Source: Saprospiraceae bacterium
Lineage (GTDB): Bacteria; Bacteroidota; Bacteroidia; Chitinophagales; Saprospiraceae
Reading direction: 5' to 3'
Assembly (NCBI GenBank): GCA_021298335.1
Contig: JAJTEZ010000001.1
Location: forward strand, 1 to 64,000
DNA: 64,000 nucleotides
Below the pieces are notes generated by a model that ran no database searches, was not told the DNA's origin, and worked only from the letters and a program-made list of their open reading frames with translations. Positions within the stretch are counted from its first letter, which is position 1. Each line of letters begins with the position of its first letter. Positions 47,359-55,516 of this stretch are shown here, piece after piece. A program made the translations under genes and the position numbers.

Positions 47359-47366
47359 CAAAAATC
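47359..47366 (-). promoter_or_regulatory. Weak -7-like box for the beta-oxidation operon
   Basis: GATTTTTG on the minus strand, one base off TAnnTTTG, between the hairpin terminator and the operator-like palindrome. No -33 TTG. Confidence 0.25.
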
Positions 47367-47395
47367 GAATTAGGACAGTTTTGCCAGAGGGGAGA

Positions 47396-47498
47396 AAATA
47401 AAAAAGGCGGTGAACTCACCGCCTTTCTTATTACTAACAAATCACCTTTTTAACAATTGAGGGTAAGAGAAAAATCATTTCCCCGTTACATCAATCAC
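47396..47498 (-). ncRNA. Candidate ~100-nt small RNA or leader/attenuator
   Basis: Predicted minus-strand transcript bounded by a textbook promoter (TTG-N19-TAnnTTTG, at 47503-47532) and a strong intrinsic terminator (47403-47426). It contains a 14-codon ORF at 47434-47478 (MIFLLPSIVKKVIC) that ends 8 nt before the terminator stem. A segment AAAGGTGA at about 47444-47451 could pair with the right arm of the terminator (TCACCGCCTTT), hinting at an alternative fold. The gap 47250-47653 is 404 bp long and otherwise empty. I do not recognise an RNA family. It lies upstream of the fatty-acid operon on the same strand and downstream of glgB. Confidence 0.6.
47403..47426 (-). terminator. Intrinsic terminator of the small transcript
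   Basis: AAAGGCGGTGA and TCACCGCCTTT form a perfect inverted repeat, giving a 9-10-bp GC-rich stem with an AACT-type tetraloop. On the minus strand it is followed by TTTTTTATTTT, an excellent U-tract. On the plus strand the T-run is weak, so it acts leftward. Confidence 0.85.
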
Positions 47499-47502
47499 AA
47501 TG

Positions 47503-47532
47503 CAAAAGTACGTATTTTCATGATTTCATCAA
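47503..47532 (-). promoter_or_regulatory. Bacteroidota housekeeping promoter of the small transcript
   Basis: On the minus strand a TTG (47532-47530) is separated by exactly 19 bp from TACTTTTG (47510-47503). This is the best match to TTG-N19-TAnnTTTG that I found in the window. The predicted start is near 47496-47499. Confidence 0.75.
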
Positions 47533-47653
47533 GCCTTTTAACGCAAGATTAACAAAATTATGTTTTATTATCCAGATTACAAAAGACACTAAAACAACAT
47601 AAATTTCAAAAAAACAACCCAACACAAGTAAACATGTTGCTTAAATAGAAAAA

Positions 47654-49669
47654 TCAGGATTTATGGCCATTAGGCTTGGTCAAGGAAGATTTTGAGCCAC
47701 TGCCATCGGATTTATCTTCAGCGTCCACAGGTCTTATGGTATACATCGTGACAGACAAGGGAGGTATGTCTACTTCCAGATACAATGGCCAGCTTTGAAA
47801 AGACTGGTCTTGGGTGGAAACTAAACTTTGAATTTTATAATCGCTACCCCAATATTTCTTGTGATCAGAGTTGAACAAGAGTTTCCACTCTTCGTGTTTT
47901 GAACGCCCGACTTTGTATTTTTGGTGAGGGTTGACATTCAAATTACAAATGATGGCTACTGCGTCATGATCTGAGTTTCCATTTCTTTTGTAGACCAGGA
48001 TGGAGTTTTCTCTATCGGACGCATCTATCCATTCAAACCCTTCGATAGAAAAATTATAAATATGTAAGGCGGGGATTGATTTGTAGAGTGAATTTAAATC
48101 TTTCACCAGCTCTTTCAAACCCAGGTGAGGTGCAAACTCCAACAGATGCCAGTCAAGTTGCCAGGTGAAATTCCATTCTCCATAAGATCCGATTTCACTA
48201 CCCATAAAAAGGAGTTTACTTCCTGGATGTGAATACATATAACTGAATAAAGTGCGAAGGTTTGCGAATTTTGTCCATTCGTCGCCACTCATTTTTCCGA
48301 TGAGAGAGGATTTTCCGTGGACCACTTCATCATGGGAAAGTGCCAGCATAAAGTTTTCCGAGAAGGCGTACATAATACTGAAAGTGAGGTCATTTTGGTG
48401 AAATTTCCGGTATAAGGGTTCTCGTTTGAAGTAATTGAGTGTGTCATGCATCCATCCCATCATCCATTTCATTCCATATCCCAGACCACCATGATCCACC
48501 GGTCTGGAAACGAGTGGAAAGGACGTGGCCTCCTCTGCGATGAGTTGTATGCCTGGAAAAGCTTCATAAAGGGCGGTATTGCATTCTTTTACGAAGGAAA
48601 TGGCATCCAGATTTTCTCTTCCCCCCAGGTGATTGGGTTCCCATTCCCCTTCTTTTCGGGAATAATCAAGATAAACGATGGAAGAGACGGCATCGACTCT
48701 TAGTCCGTCGGCATGGTATTTTTCCATCCAGAAAAAAGCACTGGAGATCAAAAAACTGCGCACTTCGGGTCTGCCATAATTGAAAATCAAGGTATTCCAG
48801 TCTGGGTGGAATCCTTTTCTTCGATCAGGATGTTCATAAACACATGAGCCATCAAAGGTTGCCAGCGAAAAGTCGTCTGCAGGAAAATGGGCGGGGACCC
48901 AATCAAAAATGACACCAATTCCTGCCTGATGAAGTTGATCAATCAGCGACATCAATTCTTCTGGATTGCCATAACGCGAAGTAGCGGCAAAGTAACCGCT
49001 CACCTGATACCCCCAGGAAGGATCATAAGGGAATTCTGTCAAAGGTAAAAACTCAACATGAGTAAATTCCATATCTACCAGATAATCGACCAGGACATCC
49101 TTCATTTCGGCATATGACAACGGCCGATTTTCCGAGAGGTTTCTTTTCCAGGAACCGAAATGTAGCTCATAGACTGAAACAGGAGAAGAATGAGCATGTT
49201 GTTGCTGTCTCATTTGCATCCATGCAGAATCATTCCAGGAGTAATCCATTGACCAGACGATGGACCCGGATCGGGGAGGAACTTCCATTTTGACAGCGTA
49301 AGGGTCTGCTTTCAGCCGGATTCTTCCATAATTATATGGGAAAATTTTATACTTATAGACCATGCCATGGGTCACACCGGGAATAAAACCCTCCCAGATG
49401 CCGGATCCATCCCATCGGCTATAGAGCATGTAACCTTCGTGCTTCCAGTGGTTAAAATCGCCAACTACAAATATTTTTTCGGCATTTGGAGCATACACTG
49501 CAAAATAGCAACCTTCCACACCATTAAGAGACATCGGGTGAGCTCCCATTTTATCATAGAGACGATAATGCTTTCCGGTTTTAAACAAGGAGATGTCAAA
49601 TTCCGTAAAACAACTATGAAACTGAACATGAGCAGATTCCATATACATCCAATTTTGTGCAAGATACAC
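47654..49669 (-). CDS. glgB: 1,4-alpha-glucan branching enzyme
   Basis: 671 residues (662 if ATG 49642 is used). An N-terminal CBM48 module (CYFAVYAPNAEKIFVVGDFNHW) is followed by a GH13 barrel. The catalytic set is visible: nucleophile Asp in GLRVDAVSS, acid Glu in IAEEATSFP, third acid in LALSHDEVVHGK. A C-terminal all-beta domain closes the protein. It cuts alpha-1,4 chains and re-attaches them as alpha-1,6 branches during glycogen synthesis in the cytoplasm. No other glg gene is nearby. It begins about 45 bp after mrdA on the same strand, where many Bacteroidota have rodA instead, so it could be read from the rod-shape operon. Confidence 0.95.
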   Translation of the reverse strand: MYLAQNWMYMESAHVQFHSCFTEFDISLFKTGKHYRLYDKMGAHPMSLNGVEGCYFAVYAPNAEKIFVVGDFNHWKHEGYMLYSRWDGSGIWEGFIPGVTHGMVYKYKIFPYNYGRIRLKADPYAVKMEVPPRSGSIVWSMDYSWNDSAWMQMRQQQHAHSSPVSVYELHFGSWKRNLSENRPLSYAEMKDVLVDYLVDMEFTHVEFLPLTEFPYDPSWGYQVSGYFAATSRYGNPEELMSLIDQLHQAGIGVIFDWVPAHFPADDFSLATFDGSCVYEHPDRRKGFHPDWNTLIFNYGRPEVRSFLISSAFFWMEKYHADGLRVDAVSSIVYLDYSRKEGEWEPNHLGGRENLDAISFVKECNTALYEAFPGIQLIAEEATSFPLVSRPVDHGGLGYGMKWMMGWMHDTLNYFKREPLYRKFHQNDLTFSIMYAFSENFMLALSHDEVVHGKSSLIGKMSGDEWTKFANLRTLFSYMYSHPGSKLLFMGSEIGSYGEWNFTWQLDWHLLEFAPHLGLKELVKDLNSLYKSIPALHIYNFSIEGFEWIDASDRENSILVYKRNGNSDHDAVAIICNLNVNPHQKYKVGRSKHEEWKLLFNSDHKKYWGSDYKIQSLVSTQDQSFQSWPLYLEVDIPPLSVTMYTIRPVDAEDKSDGSGSKSSLTKPNGHKS

Positions 49670-49714
49670 GAATCATGCAGAAATAGGAATCTAAAGGATG
49701 ATGAGAAAAATGGA

Positions 49715-51470
49715 TTATTTATCATTAAGTATTGGGGAAGGAAGGACGGCCAGGTCAGGAGTAGATGTGTCAAACAGGCCTTTAAACATTCTTTGTTCCA
49801 GGTCTTTTCTTTCAGGTCTGATTTTTCCCGTTAGAAACTTTTCTATCAGAAGGCTTGATATGGGTGCTGCCCAATCGCCTCCCCATCCGGCATTTTCCAC
49901 AAAAACAGCGACTGCAATTTTAGGACTATGTTTTGGAGCAAAGCCAAAAAAGACAGAGTGGTCCTTTCCGTGGGGGTTTTGGGAGGTCCCTGTTTTCCCG
50001 CAGATGTCCAAACCGGGAACATAGGCTACGCGAGCGGTGCCTGAAGTAACCACTGCTTCCAGTCCGTCAATGACAGGTTCAAAATGTTTTTTGTGAATTC
50101 TTACTTTGTGCTGTGTCGTCAATTCTTGAGGAATAGGTCGACCGGTTCTGAATTTCTTCAGGAAATGGGGGATATAAAATACACCTCTGTTTGCAAGAAT
50201 TGATGCCAGATTTGCCATTTGGATTGTGGTGAGCTGCACTTCTCCCTGACCTATGCCCATAGAAAGCACCCACATCGACCTCCATCCATTGGCTTCTTTT
50301 CTGTATACCCGGTCGTAAAACTTAGAATCTGGAATAAAGCCCCGTCCTTCATAACTATAATCCAGACCAAGTTTTCTGCCAAGTCCAAAATCTTTCAAAT
50401 AGGAAACAAGCGTGTCAAGACCAATACCAGGCCTCCTATATCCATACATATCCAGGAAGTCTTTTGTGATCTGAAGATAATAAGTGTTACAGGAATATTG
50501 AATCGCAGAGGCAACGCCTCTGAGTGGTGCGTGGCCGTGGCATTTTTGAATTTTAGAAGGGGTCAGCCGGAATCCCCCAAAGCAGGGAATAGTTCGTTCG
50601 GCCGTAGTTATTCCCTTTTGCCAGTAGGTTGGGATTGTAAAATGGAGCACTCACCAAAGCTAGAATTTCACCGGTGGAAGGCTCAATGGCGACTAGAGCC
50701 CCTCGTTTATTCATCATCAGACTATCTGCATATTGTTGCAGAGCCAGATCAATACTTATGATAATGTCTTCCCCGGGTACTGCAGAGCTATCAAGTTTAC
50801 CATTGTCATATGCTCCAACTTCACGCCCCAAATTATCCTTTAGAATATAATTTACACCCTTTTTACCTGCCAGCTCCCGTTCGTATGCCAGCTCCAGTCC
50901 GGTTTTTCCGATGTAATCACCAGAGATATATGCTCCTTCGGATTGTTCAATGATTTTCTTATCAACTTCACCGAGGTAGCCCAAAATATGACAAGCTGTC
51001 TGGTGGGGATAACCCCGGATACTTCTTTCCATTGCCGTAAACCCAGGAAATTTATGAATATGTTCCTGGAAAATAGCAAATTGCTTTGGGCTGATTTTTG
51101 GAAGAAAGACAAATGGGATGGATTTGTGAAATTGAGGGCTGGACCAGTCTTTATTCAGATTTTCTATAAACGTCTGTTTGTCAATATCAAGCAAATTACA
51201 GAACAACGCCGTGTCCATATCGGGTTTAATTTTTCTGTACGTTGCATAAAGCGAATAAATTGGCTTATTGTATACCAAAGTTTTATTGTTTCGATCAAAA
51301 ATAACGCCTCTGGAAGGATAAATCACTCTCTTTTCAAGTGTGGTTCGGCGCGCTTGTTCCTTATATTTGGATGAAATCAGCTGTAAGTATGCCACGCGAA
51401 AAACCAGTATTGCTGCAATCAAAGCAATGCTGTACAGAATGACAAATTTGCGTTCTTCCAATTGTCTCAT
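49715..51470 (-). pseudogene. mrdA: Penicillin-binding protein 2, split by an internal deletion at the active-site segment
   Basis: Two overlapping frames make up one PBP2. The N-terminal frame (51470-50553, 305 residues) has the membrane anchor (FVILYSIALIAAILVF), the dimerisation domain, and runs to EILALVSAPFYNPNLL then NYSLL. The C-terminal frame (from about 50587 to 49715) resumes at CFGGFRLTPSKIQKCHGH, with the SCN motif (50494-50486) and KTGTS motif (49996-49985). The conserved stretch that should lie between, including the catalytic SxxK serine (usually YPPGSTFK), is absent. The junction sits on CCCTGCTT (50580-50587), which encodes SLL in one frame and PCF in the other. The intact protein would have about 630 residues; 586 remain. 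It lies after mreD, 7 bp away. A transpeptidase without SxxK cannot acylate, so the copy is dead or the sequence is collapsed. Confidence 0.85.
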
Positions 51471-51477
51471 TCAGGAA

Positions 51478-51999
51478 TTAATGTTTGAAGCGAAAGAGAA
51501 ACTGAGAAATAAAAATAGCTGCAAATGATGCAAAAAAAGTAAACAGGCTGTTGATAAAGATGGAAAAAAAATACACCAGAGAAAATGCTTCGAGGCTAAA
51601 GTATGTAAAGACATGGACTAAAAGCAGAATGCTCATAAATGAAACATACCACCCCAGTCCAAGGCGGTGAATGGTTGGACTGTCGTCAAGGCTGTAGCCA
51701 TGAAAGGGCTCAAGAAAGGCAATGACCAGGATTCTTACATAGGCCGTAAAGACACAGGTAGCTGCATGTATTCCGGGTGAATTGTAAAAAAAATCAAGAC
51801 ACAAACCAAAAAGAAAAGCGATCAGCAAAACCAAAGATCTGGAGGTTTTGATGGGAAGCATCAGAAACGCCATAGGGTAATACAGAATATGAACAAAGGC
51901 GATTCCTTCCAGAGAGTATGTTGCCTGCCTGAATATTAAGACCTGAGCCAAAAAAACCAGGACCAGGCGTAAACCATGGATATATAGTACATTATTCAT
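51478..51999 (-). CDS. mreD: Rod shape-determining protein MreD
   Basis: 173 residues from ATG 51999 (MNNVLYIHGLRLVLVFLAQ), which overlaps the mreC stop by 8 bp; the longer ORF would start inside mreC. Five to six membrane helices, with FHILYYPMAFLMLP-like and LLIAFLFGLCLDFFYNSPGIHAA segments characteristic of MreD in Bacteroidota. MreD is an inner-membrane partner of MreC and PBP2 in the elongasome, which drives lateral wall synthesis. Sequence conservation in this family is low, so the call rests mostly on topology and position between mreC and mrdA. Confidence 0.85.
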   Translation of the reverse strand: MNNVLYIHGLRLVLVFLAQVLIFRQATYSLEGIAFVHILYYPMAFLMLPIKTSRSLVLLIAFLFGLCLDFFYNSPGIHAATCVFTAYVRILVIAFLEPFHGYSLDDSPTIHRLGLGWYVSFMSILLLVHVFTYFSLEAFSLVYFFSIFINSLFTFFASFAAIFISQFLFRFKH

Positions 52000-52816
52000 T
52001 GGCCACCTCGTTTTCAAGTTGCAATCTTTCTCCTGCAAAACGATTTGACACCACATAGGCATAATTTGTGCCGGCCATGTCGTTGAATAGTTTTACAGTA
52101 ATGTAGTGGCTGTTGCTACCTGCCTGATTTTCAATTTTTTCGATAGTTCCCACAAGTATGCCTTTTGGAAAAATAGTCGAATACCCACTGGTGATAACTG
52201 TGTCACCTTTCATCACTGTTTCGTGCTTTGGAATGGAGGTCAACGTCATACGTTGAGGGTCCGGTGATGTCCAGATCAGTGATCCATGACCAGAACGGCC
52301 TTTGATGCTGCAACTAATTCTTGTCTGTGAATGCAAAATGGAAATCACGTGTGAAAAATTTTCAGAAACATTTCTTACGATACCAATGATGCCCTTATGG
52401 GAAGCAATCACACCCATGTCAGGACGAATTCCTTCGCGTGACCCTTTGCACAAAGTCAGGTGGTTATTGTTCAGGTGAATTGAGCTGTTGCAAACGTAAG
52501 CCGGAATAATGCTAAAACCAGTATATAAAGAATCGTACTCAGGAATTTTATCTGAGGAGTACTCTATGGTGATCAGGTTTTCAATCAAAGTCGCATTTTC
52601 TCGCAGCAAGCTGTCATTTTGTTCTTGCAAGCCAAGATATTGTTTCATTTTATCCCCCTGTTCAGTAATTCTTCCTGCATAAAAATTAGAGGAGTTGATG
52701 AAAATGTCTCTTTTATCTTGATTATACTTGACGATCAGGAAAAAACACAAAATCTCCAGAGCCACAAATAAAATGTGACTACCATACCGAAAAAAAATCA
52801 GTGCAATATTGTGCAT
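51992..52816 (-). CDS. mreC: Rod shape-determining protein MreC
   Basis: 274 residues. One N-terminal membrane helix (ILFVALEILCFFLIV) is followed by a coiled coil (about 55-85, KQYLGLQEQNDSLLRENATL) and two beta-barrel domains with GSREGIRPDMGVIASHKGIIG and GDTVITSGYSTIFPKGILVG, both highly diagnostic. MreC is the periplasmic scaffold that links MreB filaments to PBP2 and RodA. It starts 10 bp after mreB and overlaps mreD by 8 bp, as in most rod operons. Confidence 0.95.
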   Translation of the reverse strand: MHNIALIFFRYGSHILFVALEILCFFLIVKYNQDKRDIFINSSNFYAGRITEQGDKMKQYLGLQEQNDSLLRENATLIENLITIEYSSDKIPEYDSLYTGFSIIPAYVCNSSIHLNNNHLTLCKGSREGIRPDMGVIASHKGIIGIVRNVSENFSHVISILHSQTRISCSIKGRSGHGSLIWTSPDPQRMTLTSIPKHETVMKGDTVITSGYSTIFPKGILVGTIEKIENQAGSNSHYITVKLFNDMAGTNYAYVVSNRFAGERLQLENEVANE

Positions 52817-52826
52817 TTTTCAAAAA

Positions 52827-53858
52827 TCAGATACTTTTTCTATCCATCAGGAAAGAATATCTTTCTGTGTTTTTCAGCGCAATGCCTGTTCCCCGGACGA
52901 CTGCTTTCAAAGGATCCTCGGCTACGTGAATTTTTAGTTTTGTTTTGGAAGACATGCGCTTGTCTAGTCCTCTCAACAGTGCACCGCCTCCAGTAAGGTA
53001 AATTCCCTTGCTGAAAATATCAGAAGATAACTCTGGCGGTGTGTCTTCCAGTGCCTTCAATACGGCTTCTTCAATTTTAGCGATGGACTTGTCAAGTGCT
53101 TCAGAAACCTCAATGTGGGTTGTAAAAATTTGTTTGGGTATGCCAGTCAGAAGATCACGTCCATTTACAGCGTATCTTGGCGGTGGATCCTGTAAATCCT
53201 GAATGGCTGAGCCCACGTTGATCTTGATCTGTTCTGCTGTGCGTTCTCCGATGAGCAGGTTGTGCTTCCGCTTCATATAATCAATAATATCGTTGGTGAA
53301 TTCATCACCGGCGATACGGATGGACTGATCAGTAACGATACCCGAAAGGGCAATGACTGCAATTTCGGTGGTTCCTCCGCCAATATCAATGACCATGTTT
53401 CCTACAGGCTCTTCAACGTCAAGCCCGATACCTAAGGCAGCAGCCATTGGCTCGTGAATCAAGTACGTTTCTTTAGAGTCTACGTGGTCAGCGGAGTCAA
53501 ATACCGCTCTTTTTTCAACTTCAGTTATTCCTGAAGGAATACAAATAACCATTTTTAAATGGGTAAAGAATCGCCTTTTCTCACCTATCATATTGATCAG
53601 GCCCTGAATTAATGCTTCAGCAGCCTGAAAATCAGCAATGACTCCATCCTTTAAGGGGCGAATCGTTTTAATATTGTCATGCGTTTTTTCATGCATCATC
53701 ATGGCTCTGTTGCCGACTGCAATCACTTCCCCTGTATTTCTGTTGATGGCAACAATCGATGGTTCGTCTACAACGACCTTATCATTTTGTATAATGAGCG
53801 TATTAGCTGTGCCTAGATCGACAGCCAGTTCCTGTGTGAAAAAATTAAAGAATCTCAT
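52827..53858 (-). CDS. mreB: Rod shape-determining protein MreB
   Basis: 343-residue actin-like ATPase. Phosphate 1 motif ELAVDLGTANTLI, connect 1, phosphate 2 MVIDIGGGTTEIAVIAL and adenosine motif GIYLTGGGALLRGLD are all present. It forms membrane-bound filaments that organise cell-wall synthesis along the side wall. It is first gene of mreB-mreC-mreD-mrdA. A -7 box (TAAATTTG, 57-64 bp upstream of the ATG) with a TTG 22 bp further upstream is a reasonable promoter in the 160-bp gap behind the M16-like gene. Confidence 0.97.
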   Translation of the reverse strand: MRFFNFFTQELAVDLGTANTLIIQNDKVVVDEPSIVAINRNTGEVIAVGNRAMMMHEKTHDNIKTIRPLKDGVIADFQAAEALIQGLINMIGEKRRFFTHLKMVICIPSGITEVEKRAVFDSADHVDSKETYLIHEPMAAALGIGLDVEEPVGNMVIDIGGGTTEIAVIALSGIVTDQSIRIAGDEFTNDIIDYMKRKHNLLIGERTAEQIKINVGSAIQDLQDPPPRYAVNGRDLLTGIPKQIFTTHIEVSEALDKSIAKIEEAVLKALEDTPPELSSDIFSKGIYLTGGGALLRGLDKRMSSKTKLKIHVAEDPLKAVVRGTGIALKNTERYSFLMDRKSI

Positions 53859-53914
53859 ATTAATCTAAAATCAGCTATAATTAGGATAAATCAGGTCATG
53901 CCTGAACGGAGGAG

Positions 53915-53947
53915 CAAATTTACATTTTTTACAGATACTATTAGCAA
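53915..53947 (-). promoter_or_regulatory. Candidate promoter of the mreBCD operon
   Basis: TTG (53947-53945) and TAAATTTG (53922-53915) on the minus strand, spacer 22 bp, slightly longer than the ~19-bp optimum. Located in the only gap ahead of mreB. Confidence 0.5.
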
Positions 53948-54018
53948 TTTAACTGATTCATATCCAAAATAATGCAAAAATTGTTAGGAGTTCATTTTCT
54001 GCAACTTTTCACGTGTGT

Positions 54019-55293
54019 CTAATCCGGAGTCACTACGACTTCAATCATGTCTTCCTTTTTGAGGTATTTTTGCGCAAGGTCTAAAATTTGCGAAGGTTGA
54101 ATGTCCAGAATTTTTTGCACAAAGTCCATGAATTCGTATTTACTTTGACCTATTGTAACCATGGATTTTACAAAACCGCCGAGGTTCATTGGGCCGTCAA
54201 GCATATTCATAAAGTTGCCCAAGAGATAGTTTTTTACCATTTGCAACTCCTCGAGGCCAACTTTTTCCTGCTGAAGCACGGCCATCTGGTGGTAAAGTTC
54301 TTTCAAAAGAGGTGATACGTATTCATTTGCCGCTTCAGTGCTGATGTAGAAACACCCATCATACAACATTTGATCAATGCTGCTGTAAATATCGTAAGTA
54401 AAACCTTTTTCTTCTCGGATGGATTTCATTAATCTGGATCCAAAATAGCCGCCAAGAATGGTGTTTAAAACAAAAAATCCGGCATTATCGGCATGGTTTT
54501 TATCAAATAGTCTTCGGCCGGTTTTTATAGCGCTCTGGTGTTCTTTCCTACTGTGAATCCGGATGTTTTTTCCTGCAACGGGGAGATCACAGTAAGGAAT
54601 TTGGGTAGGCAAGGATTTTTTTATTTCAGCACCAAAACAAGACTCTACTTTTTTTCGTATATCATTATTTAACCGGCCACTTAAGAAAATGAAAGCATTG
54701 TCACTACCATAGAACATCTGATGGTGCTCGATAATAGACTGCCTCGACAGTGAATGATAATCTTTTTCTACACTATTATACCCGTAAGGATGTTTTGCTC
54801 CGAAAATCTCCTCTGTAATTTGTCTGTAGCTGATAACCTCATTTTTGGATAATTCTTCCCGCAATTTCTCAATGTTGACTGAAACGAAGCGTTCGATCTC
54901 GTGATCAGGAAAGTCAGGCAAAAAATACATATCCCCAATCAATGGGATTAATTCAGGAGCATGCCGGGACATAGAATAAAAAGTGGTGTAAGCAAAGTCC
55001 ATATTTGCCCCGGTTTTCATGCTGGCGCCATAAAAATCAATTTTTTCAGCGATGTCCCTCGAAGACAATCCGGCACAACCCTCCTTGATTAGAGTGGAAA
55101 CGGCACGACTGCAAAGAGGAACTTTTTCTGTGGACCGTCCTGCCCGGTGCACAATCTCCAGTTTGAAAATATCCTGAGTACCCATATCTACCTCACAAAC
55201 AGTCACTCCATTTGGTAAAACATATTGCTCAAATTCAGGCAATATAAGAGAGTCTGGTCGGGTAATCTGAGGGCCCTTTCTTCGGTTAAGCAT
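54019..55293 (-). CDS. M16-like (pitrilysin/processing-peptidase fold) protein without the zinc motif
   Basis: 424 residues from ATG 55293 (MLNRRKGPQITRPDSL). The upstream extension of the frame to 55578 runs into the dnaN gene and looks random. The fold is that of M16B peptidases: QYVLPNGVTVCEVDMG, then the helix pair STLIKEGCAGLSSRDIAEKID, and the C-terminal half with GGYFGSRLMKSIREEKGFTYDIYSS. The catalytic HxxEH is absent; at that place the sequence reads SRAVSTLIKEG. It should therefore be a non-catalytic subunit such as those that pair with an active M16 partner. No partner gene is adjacent, and no signal peptide is visible. Divergent from dnaN. Confidence 0.85.
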   Translation of the reverse strand: MLNRRKGPQITRPDSLILPEFEQYVLPNGVTVCEVDMGTQDIFKLEIVHRAGRSTEKVPLCSRAVSTLIKEGCAGLSSRDIAEKIDFYGASMKTGANMDFAYTTFYSMSRHAPELIPLIGDMYFLPDFPDHEIERFVSVNIEKLREELSKNEVISYRQITEEIFGAKHPYGYNSVEKDYHSLSRQSIIEHHQMFYGSDNAFIFLSGRLNNDIRKKVESCFGAEIKKSLPTQIPYCDLPVAGKNIRIHSRKEHQSAIKTGRRLFDKNHADNAGFFVLNTILGGYFGSRLMKSIREEKGFTYDIYSSIDQMLYDGCFYISTEAANEYVSPLLKELYHQMAVLQQEKVGLEELQMVKNYLLGNFMNMLDGPMNLGGFVKSMVTIGQSKYEFMDFVQKILDIQPSQILDLAQKYLKKEDMIEVVVTPD

Positions 55294-55377
55294 GAAAATC
55301 AATTCTGCAACAAATGTAAGAAGAAATGATAAACTCGAAATGAAACAATATTGAAGGTAAATTCCAATAATATCCTT

Positions 55378-55385
55378 TATTTTTG
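55378..55385 (+). promoter_or_regulatory. Candidate -7 box for dnaN-nadD
   Basis: TATTTTTG matches TAnnTTTG. A TTG lies 24 bp further upstream (55351-55353), a longer spacer than usual. The transcript would have a leader of about 125 nt. Confidence 0.4.
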
Positions 55386-55516
55386 CACCGAGATAAAAAA
55401 ACTGGTTTAATGAGCAAAGAGTATAAACCTTCTTGTCTGGATTAAATGAATGTTTTTGATTTAAAAAGTACTCACACCATTTCCTAATTGGATTACAGAT
55501 CCAAAAAACCATACAC

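Noticed and set aside
50553-50650. Two separate genes (N- and C-terminal PBP2 proteins) instead of one broken gene
   Set aside because: Neither half has a natural boundary, the second frame's first Met is within the shadow of the first, and the missing part is the catalytic core.
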